Shown here in pieces: positions 37,289 through 45,699 of a DNA stretch of 64,000 nt (the stretch's first letter is position 1; each line of letters opens with the position of its first letter). Made by a program: the position numbers and the translations under genes. The DNA lies in contig NZ_JAHKPN010000002.1 in assembly GCF_018860545.1 (NCBI RefSeq), positions 248,001-312,000 on the forward strand. The letters run 5' to 3'. The notes beneath the pieces were generated by a model, which worked only from the letters and a program-made list of their open reading frames with translations, had not been told where the DNA came from and made no database searches. The stretch is from Winogradskyella psychrotolerans (GTDB lineage: Bacteria > Bacteroidota > Bacteroidia > Flavobacteriales > Flavobacteriaceae).

Positions 37289-37315
37289 TAGATGCAGAAA
37301 TAGTAAAAGGGTTGC
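37289..37315 (-). promoter_or_regulatory. ECF-type promoter of the sigma/anti-sigma operon
   Basis: On the minus strand GCAACC (310-315 region, -35) is followed after exactly 15 bases by CATCTA (289-294 region, -10), about 70 bp before the lipoprotein start. The only other copy of this bipartite sequence I found in the window is at 42624-42650, with identical spacing. The form fits Bacteroidota ECF promoters (AACC at -35, CGTCTA/CATCTA-like at -10), so the operon is probably autoregulated. Confidence 0.7.
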
Positions 37316-37325
37316 GTCTAAAAAC

Positions 37326-37357
37326 AAAAAAATCCTGATTTTATTCAGGATTTTTTT
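37326..37357 (-). terminator. Intrinsic terminator of recA (bidirectional)
   Basis: Arms TCCTGA and TCAGGA extended by seven A-T pairs, with a 6-base loop. Both strands end in a T-run. It sits between recA and the ECF-operon promoter. Confidence 0.85.
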
Positions 37358-37363
37358 AGTTTA

Positions 37364-38368
37364 CTATTTAGACTCTTTAATAATTGTCCTAACTTTTTCT
37401 TCTAGTTCGTCCATCAGATCAGGATTATCTTTAATAATCATCTTAACGGCATCACGACCTTGACCCAGTTTTGTATCACCGTAACTAAACCATGATCCAC
37501 TCTTTTTAACAATGTCATGCTCTACAGCTAAGTCTAAAATTTCTCCGACTTTAGAAATACCTGCTCCGTACATAATGTCAAATTCTGCCAACCTAAAAGG
37601 TGGTGCCACTTTGTTTTTAACAACTTTAACTCTGGTTTTATTACCCATTACATTACTATCGCTATCTTTTATCTGTGTAGAACGTCTAATGTCTAAACGT
37701 ACAGAAGCGTAGAATTTTAAGGCATTACCACCTGTAGTTGTTTCAGGGTTACCAAACATAACACCAATTTTTTCACGTAATTGGTTAATGAAAATTACGG
37801 TACAATTTGTTTTACTAATCGACGCTGTTAATTTTCTAAGGGCTTGAGACATTAAACGTGCGTGTAATCCCATTTTAGAATCTCCCATTTCACCTTCAAT
37901 TTCACTTTTTGGTGTTAGGGCTGCAACTGAATCGACAACAACAATATCAATAGCTCCAGATCGAATTAAATTATCAGCAATTTCTAAAGCTTGTTCACCG
38001 TTATCTGGTTGAGAAATAATTAGATTGTCAATATCAACGTTTAACTTTTCAGCATAAAAACGATCAAAAGCATGTTCTGCATCAATAAATGCCGCAATAC
38101 CACCTGCTTTTTGAGCTTCTGCAATCGCATGAAGTGTTAAGGTTGTTTTACCAGATGATTCTGGTCCGTAGATTTCGATGACACGTCCTCTTGGATAGCC
38201 ACCTACGCCTAATGCAATATCTAATCCTAATGAGCCAGAAGGTATAGCTTCTACATCTACTACTGCCTGATCGCTCATTTTCATTACTGTTCCTTTTCCG
38301 TAAGCCTTGTCTAACTTGTCTAAAGTTAATTTTAGAGCTTTTAACTTTGCGTCTTTTTCACTACTCAT
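37364..38368 (-). CDS. recA: Recombinase RecA
   Basis: The 334-residue DNA strand-exchange ATPase and SOS co-protease. Walker A is GPESSGKTT (68-76), Walker B lies in [11 protein letters not shown], and the loop and dimer regions [22 protein letters not shown] (core [13 protein letters not shown]) and [22 protein letters not shown] (core [10 protein letters not shown]) are intact. The C-terminal acidic tail is short. It is a single gene with its own terminator; a TATTTTTG element lies 39 bp ahead of the start. Confidence 0.99.
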   Translation of the reverse strand: MSSEKDAKLKALKLTLDKLDKAYGKGTVMKMSDQAVVDVEAIPSGSLGLDIALGVGGYPRGRVIEIYGPESSGKTTLTLHAIAEAQKAGGIAAFIDAEHAFDRFYAEKLNVDIDNLIISQPDNGEQALEIADNLIRSGAIDIVVVDSVAALTPKSEIEGEMGDSKMGLHARLMSQALRKLTASISKTNCTVIFINQLREKIGVMFGNPETTTGGNALKFYASVRLDIRRSTQIKDSDSNVMGNKTRVKVVKNKVAPPFRLAEFDIMYGAGISKVGEILDLAVEHDIVKKSGSWFSYGDTKLGQGRDAVKMIIKDNPDLMDELEEKVRTIIKESK

Positions 38369-38406
38369 ATGTTCTGTTTTCTTAGAATTCCTTATTAATT
38401 ATAATT

Positions 38407-38414
38407 CAAAAATA
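38407..38414 (-). promoter_or_regulatory. Bacteroidota -7 element TATTTTTG of recA
   Basis: Exact TAnnTTTG on the minus strand, 38 bp before the recA ATG. No LexA-like palindrome was noticed nearby. Confidence 0.5.
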
Positions 38415-38521
38415 CCACTTATTTTACTTAATAACATTTCTCTTCTCAAATTACTACAAATGCTAGTGATTTTTTTAAGTTTTAGAAACCGTTTCGTGTT
38501 ATTTTGGAATAATTGGTTATA

Positions 38522-38553
38522 TAAAAAGCCAGAATAATAATATATTCTGGCTT
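38522..38553 (-). terminator. Intrinsic terminator of the TonB receptor/DUF4374 operon
   Basis: Perfect 11-bp arms AAGCCAGAATA and TATTCTGGCTT with a 6-base loop; on the minus strand the stem is followed by a T-run. Confidence 0.85.
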
Positions 38554-38578
38554 CATTTATTAAATCAATTAATTCGTT

Positions 38579-39883
38579 TTAGAAAAGTCCAATGTATGAT
38601 GCATCGGTAGTTCCTGTTTCTAATACAGCACCTGTTGTAAAACCATCTGCACTTGTAGAACTAGGATCAAAAATGTAAACATTACCTACACCACCTAAAG
38701 ATGCTAAAGCCATATACAATTTACCATCAATGACACTTGCCCATTGGTATTGACGCAACCATAAATCTAATGGAATATTCATTTTTACGGCTGTTTTGTT
38801 ATATACATCGACGCGAACAATATCCCAATTAGAACTTGCACTATCTCCTAAATCTGTGTTTAAAACAGGGACATAACCAATGCCGTTTCCAACGTAAAAC
38901 CATCCTGTATTTGCTTCTGCATTATGACCTAAAAGTGATTTTATATCAAATTTACTATAAGCGGTGTCATAAGCGCCATTACTTATTTTCATTATAGAGA
39001 CATCTCCACTCGTAACGAGTTGGTAGGTATCTCCATTTTCGTCTTTATGTGCCACTGGAGTTCTGTAACCATTTGTAGATCCTTGTGCTAATGTAGATGT
39101 TATTGTTGTTTCGTTTTCTAAAGAAGGGTAGTCAACCACTAAGGTTTCAACGTTATCATAAATCATGGTGCCATTTTCACCTGTTAAAGCGTCATAAAAT
39201 CGTTTAGCAACACCGTAATAAAGTTTACCGTTGGCAATTACCGGAGCATCAATTCTAAACGTATGAATACCTTCTGTAGACTCATCTTCATTATAAGGAA
39301 ATGCAAACGATGCGTTTTCTAAAACGGTCATCGTACTTAAATCTACACGTGCTAATGTTACGGTCGCATTAGTTTTTACATAAGGAGACGTCTCATCTGT
39401 AGGATCTTCGTAGATGTTTTCTGTAGTGACGTTGTGCAACATTGCGTAGTTATCATCAATTTTTGTCCAACGTGGATACGCTGTGCCCATAACCGCTTGG
39501 ATGTCGGTTGTTAAAAGTAGGTTATAGTTTTGTCCGTTGATATAATCATATTTTGCGATATCACCTCCACCATAATTTAAGTTGTAAACTGTTTCTCCGT
39601 CATCAGAGGTATATAATCTTGCCGTTCGTGTTGATGGAATTTCCTGACCATAACCATTAAAAGTAAATGTTTCGTTAGGGTCGTTTAATTCTTCAACAGT
39701 TACACCTTGTGTGTAGGTTTCTGATTCACCAGTAGGACTAGAACCAATGACTAAGTGGTAGGGTCTGTAAGCTGAATCTGAAGAGCCTGAAGATGGAGTA
39801 TCATCTTCACTACATGAAAAGGAGCTTAGAGTTAAAGCCGATATACAGGCGATATTTAAAATAGATTTGATATTGAAGTTCAT
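38579..39883 (-). CDS. DUF4374 lipoprotein
   Basis: A 434-residue lipoprotein with lipobox FSC (Cys 24) and a seven-bladed-propeller-like beta repeat pattern, matching the DUF4374 family. In Bacteroidota, DUF4374 proteins are encoded with TonB-dependent receptors, commonly in iron or siderophore uptake loci, where they may act as surface or periplasmic partners. Here it follows the receptor gene by 21 bp and the two share a terminator. No catalytic residues are evident. The substrate cannot be read from sequence. Confidence 0.85.
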   Translation of the reverse strand: MNFNIKSILNIACISALTLSSFSCSEDDTPSSGSSDSAYRPYHLVIGSSPTGESETYTQGVTVEELNDPNETFTFNGYGQEIPSTRTARLYTSDDGETVYNLNYGGGDIAKYDYINGQNYNLLLTTDIQAVMGTAYPRWTKIDDNYAMLHNVTTENIYEDPTDETSPYVKTNATVTLARVDLSTMTVLENASFAFPYNEDESTEGIHTFRIDAPVIANGKLYYGVAKRFYDALTGENGTMIYDNVETLVVDYPSLENETTITSTLAQGSTNGYRTPVAHKDENGDTYQLVTSGDVSIMKISNGAYDTAYSKFDIKSLLGHNAEANTGWFYVGNGIGYVPVLNTDLGDSASSNWDIVRVDVYNKTAVKMNIPLDLWLRQYQWASVIDGKLYMALASLGGVGNVYIFDPSSTSADGFTTGAVLETGTTDASYIGLF

Positions 39884-39904
39884 AATTTTTAAATTAAAGT
39901 TGTT

Positions 39905-42352
39905 TTATAAAATTGTAAATGAAAGTTTGCCATAAAACCCTCTTCCAGGTTTTTGAAGCGCGTAATTATCGAATATTTGATTGTTTAATATGTTTTTAAC
40001 GTCGAAACTTAAAGTGACTTTATTTTTAGGAAACGTGTAAGCAAAACCGGCATCGAAAGAAACTTGTGTTGGTATTATCGTTTTTCCAGATCCACCAAGG
40101 ACACTACTCCCTCTAAAAAATTCATGTACGTAGAGTAAGTTCGTATATGTAGACAATAGGGATCCTTTTTGAATGAGATTCTGTGTTTTATATTTTAAAT
40201 TATAATTCATTGTAAAATACGGTGTGTTGGCCAGCCTTTCGTAACTTGGTGTTATTGGGTTGCCATCTACATCATATGTTACGTTATAATCTCTAGCATT
40301 GAAAAATGAGGTGTTTCCACTAAAGAATAGTTTTTCATTATAATTATAGTTTACTGTGAAATCAAAACCTTCTGTATAGATTTTACCGACATTAGAGTTC
40401 TCAAAAAACTCTTCATTACTTCCCGTAGGAAATTGCATAATTAAATCATCAGTATCTCTAATAAAGATATTGGATGTGACTCCAAACGTGTGTTTTTTGA
40501 ATGTTATATTATCGTATGTAAAACCTAGATTATAATTATTGCTATGTTCTGGTTTTAGATTTACTGAAGCATTTACATTGGCAGCAACATTACCAAACAC
40601 CTCATTGGCTTCAGGTAGGCGAATTGCTTTTTCGGCAGAACCAAACACGGTGAATTTGGGTGAAAACGTATATGAAATGGCTCCACCATAGCCGAAGTCG
40701 TTAGAATTGACGTTATTTTCTTCAATAATTATAGTAGAACTTGATGTGTTAGAACTTCGTGTGCGTAATTTAGAAGTTCTATCCATATAGTAGGATTTTG
40801 CAAAAACAGAAGTTCTTAATTTCTCGTCGAAGGCTTTATTTTCGAATGAAAGTGTCAAAATTGATTTTAAATACTCTCGCGTTTCCTTTAGCGCATTTTC
40901 AGCAGCAGGAAGCATGGGGTCATCAGAATCTCTGGTGAAGGTATTTAATAAATGATTTAACTGAATTATATTATTGTCATTGATGTTATAGGCTAAATTA
41001 GTACGTGCGTTAACTGTTTCGTCAATATCCTTTTGTAACGTTGGATCTCCAGCTTCTGCCCCTGATGCCCATACGTCAGGGTCGTTATAATAACTCGTAG
41101 GATAACCCAACCAACTATATTGCGTAGCAATGGTATCTATAGTTTTTCTATTTAACAGAGAATAAGATGCAAAAGCACTGACATCTAAATTTTTTACGAT
41201 CCCTTTTTTAGCATAATCCAAACTATACATATTGGTATTTTGTTCGGTGAATCGATTACCATAAACAATTTCCATGGTAGCACCAGTTTGAATTTGTTGG
41301 TCCATGTTAGAGAGTAAAACCCCTGCTAAAAATTTATCTGCCCAACTGACATTAGTGTAGCCAAATTCAGCCTTACCTCCTTGAGATCTGTAGCGATCAT
41401 GAAAACGTTTCGCTCGTATATAAACATCAGGTGTTCCTGCAGAAAGTGCTACTGCAACTTGGTCTCCCCAAACCTCATAATCGTTATCTGCATAGTTTAC
41501 AAAGGCAGACCCTCGAGCTGTGAATCCGTTTTTGTTATTTCGGTAACCACCATTAATATCAGCTCTATAGGTTCCAAAAGAGCCTGCAGAAATAGACGCT
41601 TTTAGTTCATTTTTAGTAATACCATTTAATACAATGTTTATGGCTCCACCCATGGCATCATCTGATAAATGTGGAGGAACAACACCTTTATAAACTTCTA
41701 TACGTTTAATTAATGAAGTCGGAATACTGTTTAAAGAAAAGGAAGGTCCAAAATTTCGGATGGGAACACCATCAATAAAAATCTTAACGGAATTCCCAGT
41801 CATTCCATTTAAATTGTAATGCGCATGAGATCCTAAACCACCAGATTGGCGTACTCTTACTCCAGCAGATTGGTCTAATAATTCGTTAACCTGAATTGAT
41901 TGTACAGCAATCTCTTTGGTCTCTATAACATTAACAGCAAAACCTTTTTCTTCAATTTTTTGCTGAACTGTTTTAGATTTTACAAAGACTTCATCTAATG
42001 CTGCGACTTCTAATGTAACATTTACCTCTTTGTTTTTTGAATCTAGTGCTACGTTAACAGTTTTTGGTTGCTCATTTAAAGAGTAAAATGCAATAGTATA
42101 GTTTCCGTAGGGTATATCCTTAAAAGTAAAAGCCCCATTAATATTAGAGTTAGTTTCTTGTTTTACGTTGTTACCGTTAAGAACAATAAATGTAGACACC
42201 GCAGGTTCGTTAGAATCGTATTTTACCTTTCCGTAAAAATTTCCATTCTGACTAAAAGCTGAAACACTACATAAGAATAATATAAAAACAGAAAATATCT
42301 TGAATTGCAACACCTTTAAATTTTTGACAAAAATATCCTTATTTTTATTCAT
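39905..42352 (-). CDS. TonB-dependent outer-membrane receptor
   Basis: An 815-residue receptor from the ATG at 42350-42352. I choose this start because a signal peptide (about 8-34, ending VSAFSQ) follows; an upstream in-frame ATG at 42433 would add 27 residues and hide it. A carboxypeptidase-regulatory-like domain (about 35-108; GKVKYDSNEPAVSTF, GAFTFKDIPYGNYTI) precedes the plug (about 120-235; NELLDQSAGVRVRQ, IFIDGVPIRNFG), and the rest is a 22-strand barrel ending GRGFYGKLSFTIL. It imports a large ligand using TonB energy. Pairing with DUF4374 favours iron or siderophore uptake. No clear Fur box was seen. Confidence 0.93.
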   Translation of the reverse strand: MNKNKDIFVKNLKVLQFKIFSVFILFLCSVSAFSQNGNFYGKVKYDSNEPAVSTFIVLNGNNVKQETNSNINGAFTFKDIPYGNYTIAFYSLNEQPKTVNVALDSKNKEVNVTLEVAALDEVFVKSKTVQQKIEEKGFAVNVIETKEIAVQSIQVNELLDQSAGVRVRQSGGLGSHAHYNLNGMTGNSVKIFIDGVPIRNFGPSFSLNSIPTSLIKRIEVYKGVVPPHLSDDAMGGAINIVLNGITKNELKASISAGSFGTYRADINGGYRNNKNGFTARGSAFVNYADNDYEVWGDQVAVALSAGTPDVYIRAKRFHDRYRSQGGKAEFGYTNVSWADKFLAGVLLSNMDQQIQTGATMEIVYGNRFTEQNTNMYSLDYAKKGIVKNLDVSAFASYSLLNRKTIDTIATQYSWLGYPTSYYNDPDVWASGAEAGDPTLQKDIDETVNARTNLAYNINDNNIIQLNHLLNTFTRDSDDPMLPAAENALKETREYLKSILTLSFENKAFDEKLRTSVFAKSYYMDRTSKLRTRSSNTSSSTIIIEENNVNSNDFGYGGAISYTFSPKFTVFGSAEKAIRLPEANEVFGNVAANVNASVNLKPEHSNNYNLGFTYDNITFKKHTFGVTSNIFIRDTDDLIMQFPTGSNEEFFENSNVGKIYTEGFDFTVNYNYNEKLFFSGNTSFFNARDYNVTYDVDGNPITPSYERLANTPYFTMNYNLKYKTQNLIQKGSLLSTYTNLLYVHEFFRGSSVLGGSGKTIIPTQVSFDAGFAYTFPKNKVTLSFDVKNILNNQIFDNYALQKPGRGFYGKLSFTIL

Positions 42353-42623
42353 TCCAAATAAAAATAGAGTTTTTTGGAATAAGTTTTTTTTATGTCTGAA
42401 TAAAAGTGAGTTATGGCCAAAAAAACCTATCATAATTAAATATTACAACACGGTTAAATGAAAATATTTACTCCATCATTTTTAAAATATATCAATTATT
42501 TCATGATGTTTTATACGTTGTATTCAAGTTTTAAATAATTTAGTATCATCATTTTATCATGTGTTTGAGATGCGAAACGTTATATAAAGATGAAAAGGAA
42601 TTATATTTTTTCAGCTTTACGAC

Positions 42624-42650
42624 GCAACCTTTTTACACTTTTTACATCTA
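42624..42650 (+). promoter_or_regulatory. ECF-type promoter ahead of the predicted small RNA
   Basis: GCAACC at 42624-42629 and CATCTA at 42645-42650, with a 15-base spacer. ACGCAACC before the spacer and a T-rich spacer with TTTTAC are shared with the ECF operon promoter at 37289-37315. Transcription would start near 42657. Confidence 0.7.
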
Positions 42651-42656
42651 CTAAAT

Positions 42657-42733
42657 GAAAAAGGAAATAATTGCTATGAAAAACGCTACAATCAACTCTG
42701 AAGTTAGCTTTAGAGTTGAGTAGCGAATTTTTT
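42657..42733 (+). ncRNA. Predicted ECF-controlled small RNA of about 77 nt
   Basis: An ECF-type promoter lies 7 bp upstream of the predicted start, and a very strong intrinsic terminator ends the segment. The 5' part (about 27 bases) is A-rich and unpaired, including AAAAAGGAAATAATTGCTA; the 3' part is the terminator stem. A 15-codon frame (ATG at 42676, after AAGGA) runs into the stem and may be accidental. The design, a sigma-driven short RNA with a free 5' end and terminator, parallels the envelope-stress small RNAs of enterobacteria. No homology to a known RNA is claimed. Confidence 0.55.
42684..42733 (+). terminator. Intrinsic terminator of the predicted small RNA
   Basis: CGCTAC pairs with GTAGCG, a 2-base AA bulge follows, then TCAACTCTGAAG pairs with CTTTAGAGTTGA (one G-T pair) around a TTAG loop: 18 pairs in all. 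Six Ts follow after AA. No protein gene lies upstream on this strand within 4 kb that could use it. Confidence 0.85.
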
Positions 42734-42822
42734 CAAAATGTTTAATTAAAATTAAAAAGGTTAGTAAGATATTAGGTGTTTCAGTTACCGTTTGTTTTCC
42801 CTCAGTAATTGTGAAGCCGATG

Positions 42823-42898
42823 TAGATTAACTTTTTAAGTTAAGTTTTAAGTTAGTAAGTTAATCTAAAAGCACTTTGATTTATCAAGGTGCTTTTTT
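42823..42898 (+). terminator. Inverted repeat and second orphan terminator ahead of trhO
   Basis: An 11-bp inverted repeat (TAGATTAACTT at 42823, AAGTTAATCTA at 42857) is directly followed by a terminator with arms AAAAGCACTTTGAT and ATCAAGGTGCTTTT (one G-T pair, 42867-42896) and six Ts. No gene precedes it on this strand. It may end another small RNA or catch read-through. Confidence 0.7.
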
Positions 42899-42907
42899 GC
42901 GTTTATT

Positions 42908-42939
42908 TTGAAGCCTTTTCAGTAAAAACAATACCTTTG
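42908..42939 (+). promoter_or_regulatory. Promoter of the trhO-trhP-ferredoxin operon (TTG-N21-TACCTTTG)
   Basis: TTG at 42908-42910 and TACCTTTG at 42932-42939, 21 bp apart and 46 bp before trhO. Confidence 0.75.
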
Positions 42940-42985
42940 CAACTTATTATTTATTTAATTCTTTAACCTTAAAAATTAGTATAGC

Positions 42986-44059
42986 ATGCAACTGTACAAT
43001 AACTTAAGTGCTAAAGAAAGAGCAGAACTTATTGAGCAAGCGGGAAAAGAACGCTTAACCATCTCTTTCTACAAGTACGCCAAAATTAACAATACCGAAA
43101 TTTTTAGAAATCACTTATTTCTTGCTTGGGACCAATTAGAGGTTCTAGGAAGAATTTATGTGGCAACTGAAGGGATTAATGCCCAATTGTCTGTGCCTGC
43201 AGAAAATTTTGAGCCTTTCAAAAATCATTTAGATACCATTTCGTTTTTAGAAAATGTAAGATTGAATATTGCCGTAGAGCACGATAATTTTGCCTTTTTA
43301 AAGTTGAAAGTAAAAGTGCGAAACAAAATAGTCGCAGACGGATTAAACGATGCGTCTTTTGATGTAACTAACAAAGGGGTTCACGTTAACGCTGAAAAGT
43401 TTAACGAACTCATAGAAGACCCAAATACTGTTTTGGTGGATATGAGAAACCATTACGAAAGTGAAATCGGTCATTTTAAAAATGCCGTAACGCCAGATGT
43501 GGATACTTTTAGAGAATCTTTAGATTTAATAGAAGAAGATTTAAGAGAACATAAAGAGGATAAGAAGTTAGTCATGTATTGTACTGGTGGCATCCGTTGT
43601 GAAAAAGCAAGTGCCTACTACAAGCACAAAGGTTTTAAAAACGTGTTTCAGTTGGAGGGTGGAATCATTAACTACGTGCGTCAAATTGAAGCTGAAGGTT
43701 TAGAGAATAAATTCTTAGGTAAGAATTTTGTCTTCGATGAAAGACGATCAGAGCGCATCAGTGATGATGTTATTGCTCATTGTCATCAATGTGGAGAGCC
43801 TGCAGATTTGCATACCAATTGTGCAAATGAAGCCTGTCATTTATTGTTTATTCAATGTGATTCGTGTAAAGAGAAAATGGAAAACTGTTGTTCTTCAAAC
43901 TGTATGGAAATAAATAGACTGCCATACGAAGAGCAAAAAGCACTGCGAAAAGGACAGGGGAATAGTAATGATATTTTCAAAAAAGGACGTGCAGACCATT
44001 TGCCTTTTAAAAAGGACTTAAGAAACATCTTTGAGACTTTAAAAACTGACAAAATCTAA
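42986..44059 (+). CDS. trhO: O2-dependent tRNA uridine(34) hydroxylase (rhodanese family)
   Basis: A 357-residue protein of the TrhO/YceA family, which makes 5-hydroxyuridine at wobble position 34 using oxygen. The N-terminal part (about 25-115; FYKYAKI, GRIYVATEGINAQLS, LKVKVRNKIV) precedes a rhodanese domain with the active cysteine 199 in MYCTGGIRCEKA, then a Cys-rich C-terminal segment (about 263-308) with several CxxC pairs that probably bind metal. It is the first gene of an operon with trhP and a ferredoxin; trhP starts 6 bp downstream. Confidence 0.94.
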   Translation: MQLYNNLSAKERAELIEQAGKERLTISFYKYAKINNTEIFRNHLFLAWDQLEVLGRIYVATEGINAQLSVPAENFEPFKNHLDTISFLENVRLNIAVEHDNFAFLKLKVKVRNKIVADGLNDASFDVTNKGVHVNAEKFNELIEDPNTVLVDMRNHYESEIGHFKNAVTPDVDTFRESLDLIEEDLREHKEDKKLVMYCTGGIRCEKASAYYKHKGFKNVFQLEGGIINYVRQIEAEGLENKFLGKNFVFDERRSERISDDVIAHCHQCGEPADLHTNCANEACHLLFIQCDSCKEKMENCCSSNCMEINRLPYEEQKALRKGQGNSNDIFKKGRADHLPFKKDLRNIFETLKTDKI

Positions 44060-44065
44060 ATTCCG

Positions 44066-45310
44066 ATGCAAAACATTGAATTAATGGCACCTGCGGGGAA
44101 TTTTGAATCCTTACAGGCGGCTTTAGATAATGGTGCAGATTCTGTTTATTTTGGTGTAGAGCAACTCAATATGAGAGCGAGAGCTTCGATTAATTTCACA
44201 TTAGATGATTTACAAGAGATTGTAAAGCGTTGTGAAGCTAAAAACGTTCGTAGTTATCTGACTTTAAATACCATAATTTACGATCACGATTTATCAGTTG
44301 TAAAAACCTTAATAAAAAAGGCCAAAGAAGCTAATGTCACGGCTGTTATTGCTATGGATCAAGCGGTGATTGCTGTCGCTCGCGAACATGGAGTTGAGGT
44401 ACATATTTCTACACAAATTAACATCACTAATATTGAAACGGTAAAATTCTACTCCCTTTTTGCCGATACGATGGTTTTAAGTAGAGAGTTGAGTTTACGC
44501 CAAGTAAAGCACATTACTGAGCAAATTGAAAAAGAACAAATAAAAGGCCCTTCTGGCAGATTGGTTGAAATTGAAATTTTCGGTCATGGTGCACTTTGCA
44601 TGGCTGTTTCTGGTAAATGTTATCTGAGTTTACATTCTCATAATTCTTCAGCAAATAGAGGTGCTTGCAAACAAAATTGTAGAAAAAAATATAAGGTTAT
44701 CGATCAGGAAACTGGTTTTGAAATGGAACTGGATAATGAATATATCATGTCTCCTAAAGATTTATGTACTATAGATTTTTTAGACGAAATTACAGATGCA
44801 GGAGTAAAAGTTTTAAAAATTGAAGGTCGTGGGAGAGCTCCAGAGTATGTGGCTAAAGTTATTAAATGTTATCGCGATGCTATTGATAGTGTTAAAAACG
44901 AAACCTATAGTAAAGACAAAGTGATTTCTTGGATGCAAGACCTAGAAAAAGTCTATAACAGAGGTTTTTGGAGTGGCTATTATCTAGGGCAAAAATTAGG
45001 CGAATGGAGTACAGGTTCGGGTTCTCATGCGGTACAGAAGAAAGTGTATTTAGGCAAAGGCACACATTTTTACCCTAAAGCGAAAATTGGAGAGTTTAAA
45101 ATTGAAGCTTACGATATTACCGTTGGAGATACGATTTTAATCACGGGCCCAACGACAGGAGCTAAAGAAATGGAGGTTGTTGAAATGATGGCAAATGACG
45201 AAAAAACCAACAAAGGAACCAAAGGAGATTTGGTAACTATTCCTATGGATTTTAGAATTAGACCTTCGGATAAGCTCTATAAAATTGTTGAAAACAAAGT
45301 GGAAGCTTAA
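44066..45310 (+). CDS. trhP: Peptidase U32-family tRNA hydroxylation protein TrhP
   Basis: A 414-residue U32-family protein of the YegQ/TrhP type, the oxygen-independent route to 5-hydroxyuridine-34, which needs an Fe-S cluster and prephenate. The core starts ELMAPAGNFESLQAAL, and the U32 signature region holds four conserved cysteines (178, 185, 201, 205) in GHGALCMAVSGKC and GACKQNC, the expected cluster ligands. The C-terminal domain (about 325-414) is a beta-barrel. It lies between trhO and a ferredoxin gene; its TAA stop overlaps the ferredoxin ATG by one base. Confidence 0.88.
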   Translation: MQNIELMAPAGNFESLQAALDNGADSVYFGVEQLNMRARASINFTLDDLQEIVKRCEAKNVRSYLTLNTIIYDHDLSVVKTLIKKAKEANVTAVIAMDQAVIAVAREHGVEVHISTQINITNIETVKFYSLFADTMVLSRELSLRQVKHITEQIEKEQIKGPSGRLVEIEIFGHGALCMAVSGKCYLSLHSHNSSANRGACKQNCRKKYKVIDQETGFEMELDNEYIMSPKDLCTIDFLDEITDAGVKVLKIEGRGRAPEYVAKVIKCYRDAIDSVKNETYSKDKVISWMQDLEKVYNRGFWSGYYLGQKLGEWSTGSGSHAVQKKVYLGKGTHFYPKAKIGEFKIEAYDITVGDTILITGPTTGAKEMEVVEMMANDEKTNKGTKGDLVTIPMDFRIRPSDKLYKIVENKVEA

Positions 45311-45540
45311 TGGTGATTGTGACCTTACAACGGCAAAAATGTATTGGCTGTAACTACTGTGTAGAAATGGCACCTCATCAGTTTCAGATGTCAAAAAAAG
45401 ATGGAAAAACGGTTTTATTAAATACGACAGAGAAGAAAGGTTTTTATACGTTAAAATCAAATGATTATGCCATATTAGAAGCTTGTGAAAATGCTTCAAA
45501 AGCGTGTCCTGTAAACATTATTTCCGTCAAGATTAATTAG
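45310..45540 (+). CDS. Small ferredoxin, single 4Fe-4S type
   Basis: A 76-residue ferredoxin with ligands Cys 11, 14 and 17 (CIGCNYC) and Cys 66 (ACPV), plus Cys 59. The spacing fits a single [4Fe-4S] cluster with the second-cluster motif lost. It starts inside the stop of trhP (TAATG), so translation is coupled. An electron-donor role for TrhP, which carries its own Fe-S cluster, is suggested by context but not shown. Confidence 0.9.
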   Translation: MVIVTLQRQKCIGCNYCVEMAPHQFQMSKKDGKTVLLNTTEKKGFYTLKSNDYAILEACENASKACPVNIISVKIN

Positions 45541-45660
45541 TGAATAGCTACGTCATATTAATAGATTTACTGGTTATGGATAGCTCGGAATAACAAATGA
45601 GATTTTAGTAAACTCAGGAAATAATCTTATCTTTACTCATTAATTATTTACGAATCCTCT

Positions 45661-45683
45661 ATTTAGACACTTAAGGTCTAAAT
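45661..45683. promoter_or_regulatory. Short inverted repeat ahead of the ricT-like gene
   Basis: Perfect 8-bp arms ATTTAGAC and GTCTAAAT around a 7-base spacer, 17 bp before the start codon. It could be an operator or leader hairpin; no regulator is known. Confidence 0.35.
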
Positions 45684-45699
45684 TTAATATATAAATTTT

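Larger units (their letters stand above)
42353..42985. other. 633-bp intergenic region with regulatory RNA signals
   Basis: It separates the TonB receptor (minus) from trhO (plus). The left 270 bp look featureless. The rest holds, on the plus strand, an ECF-type promoter (42624-42650), a terminator hairpin (42684-42733), an inverted repeat joined to a second terminator (42823-42898), and the trhO promoter (42908-42939). No protein gene is convincing, but two terminators without genes imply at least one short RNA. Confidence 0.7.

Noticed and set aside
42655..42723. 22-codon frame starting at 42655
   Set aside because: Its ATG lies upstream of the predicted transcription start of the ECF promoter, so it would not be in the RNA.
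42657..42898. 6S RNA or a riboswitch for trhO
   Set aside because: Two terminators separate the region from trhO, and I cannot match it from memory to the 6S-Flavo or any riboswitch consensus; left as something to test.
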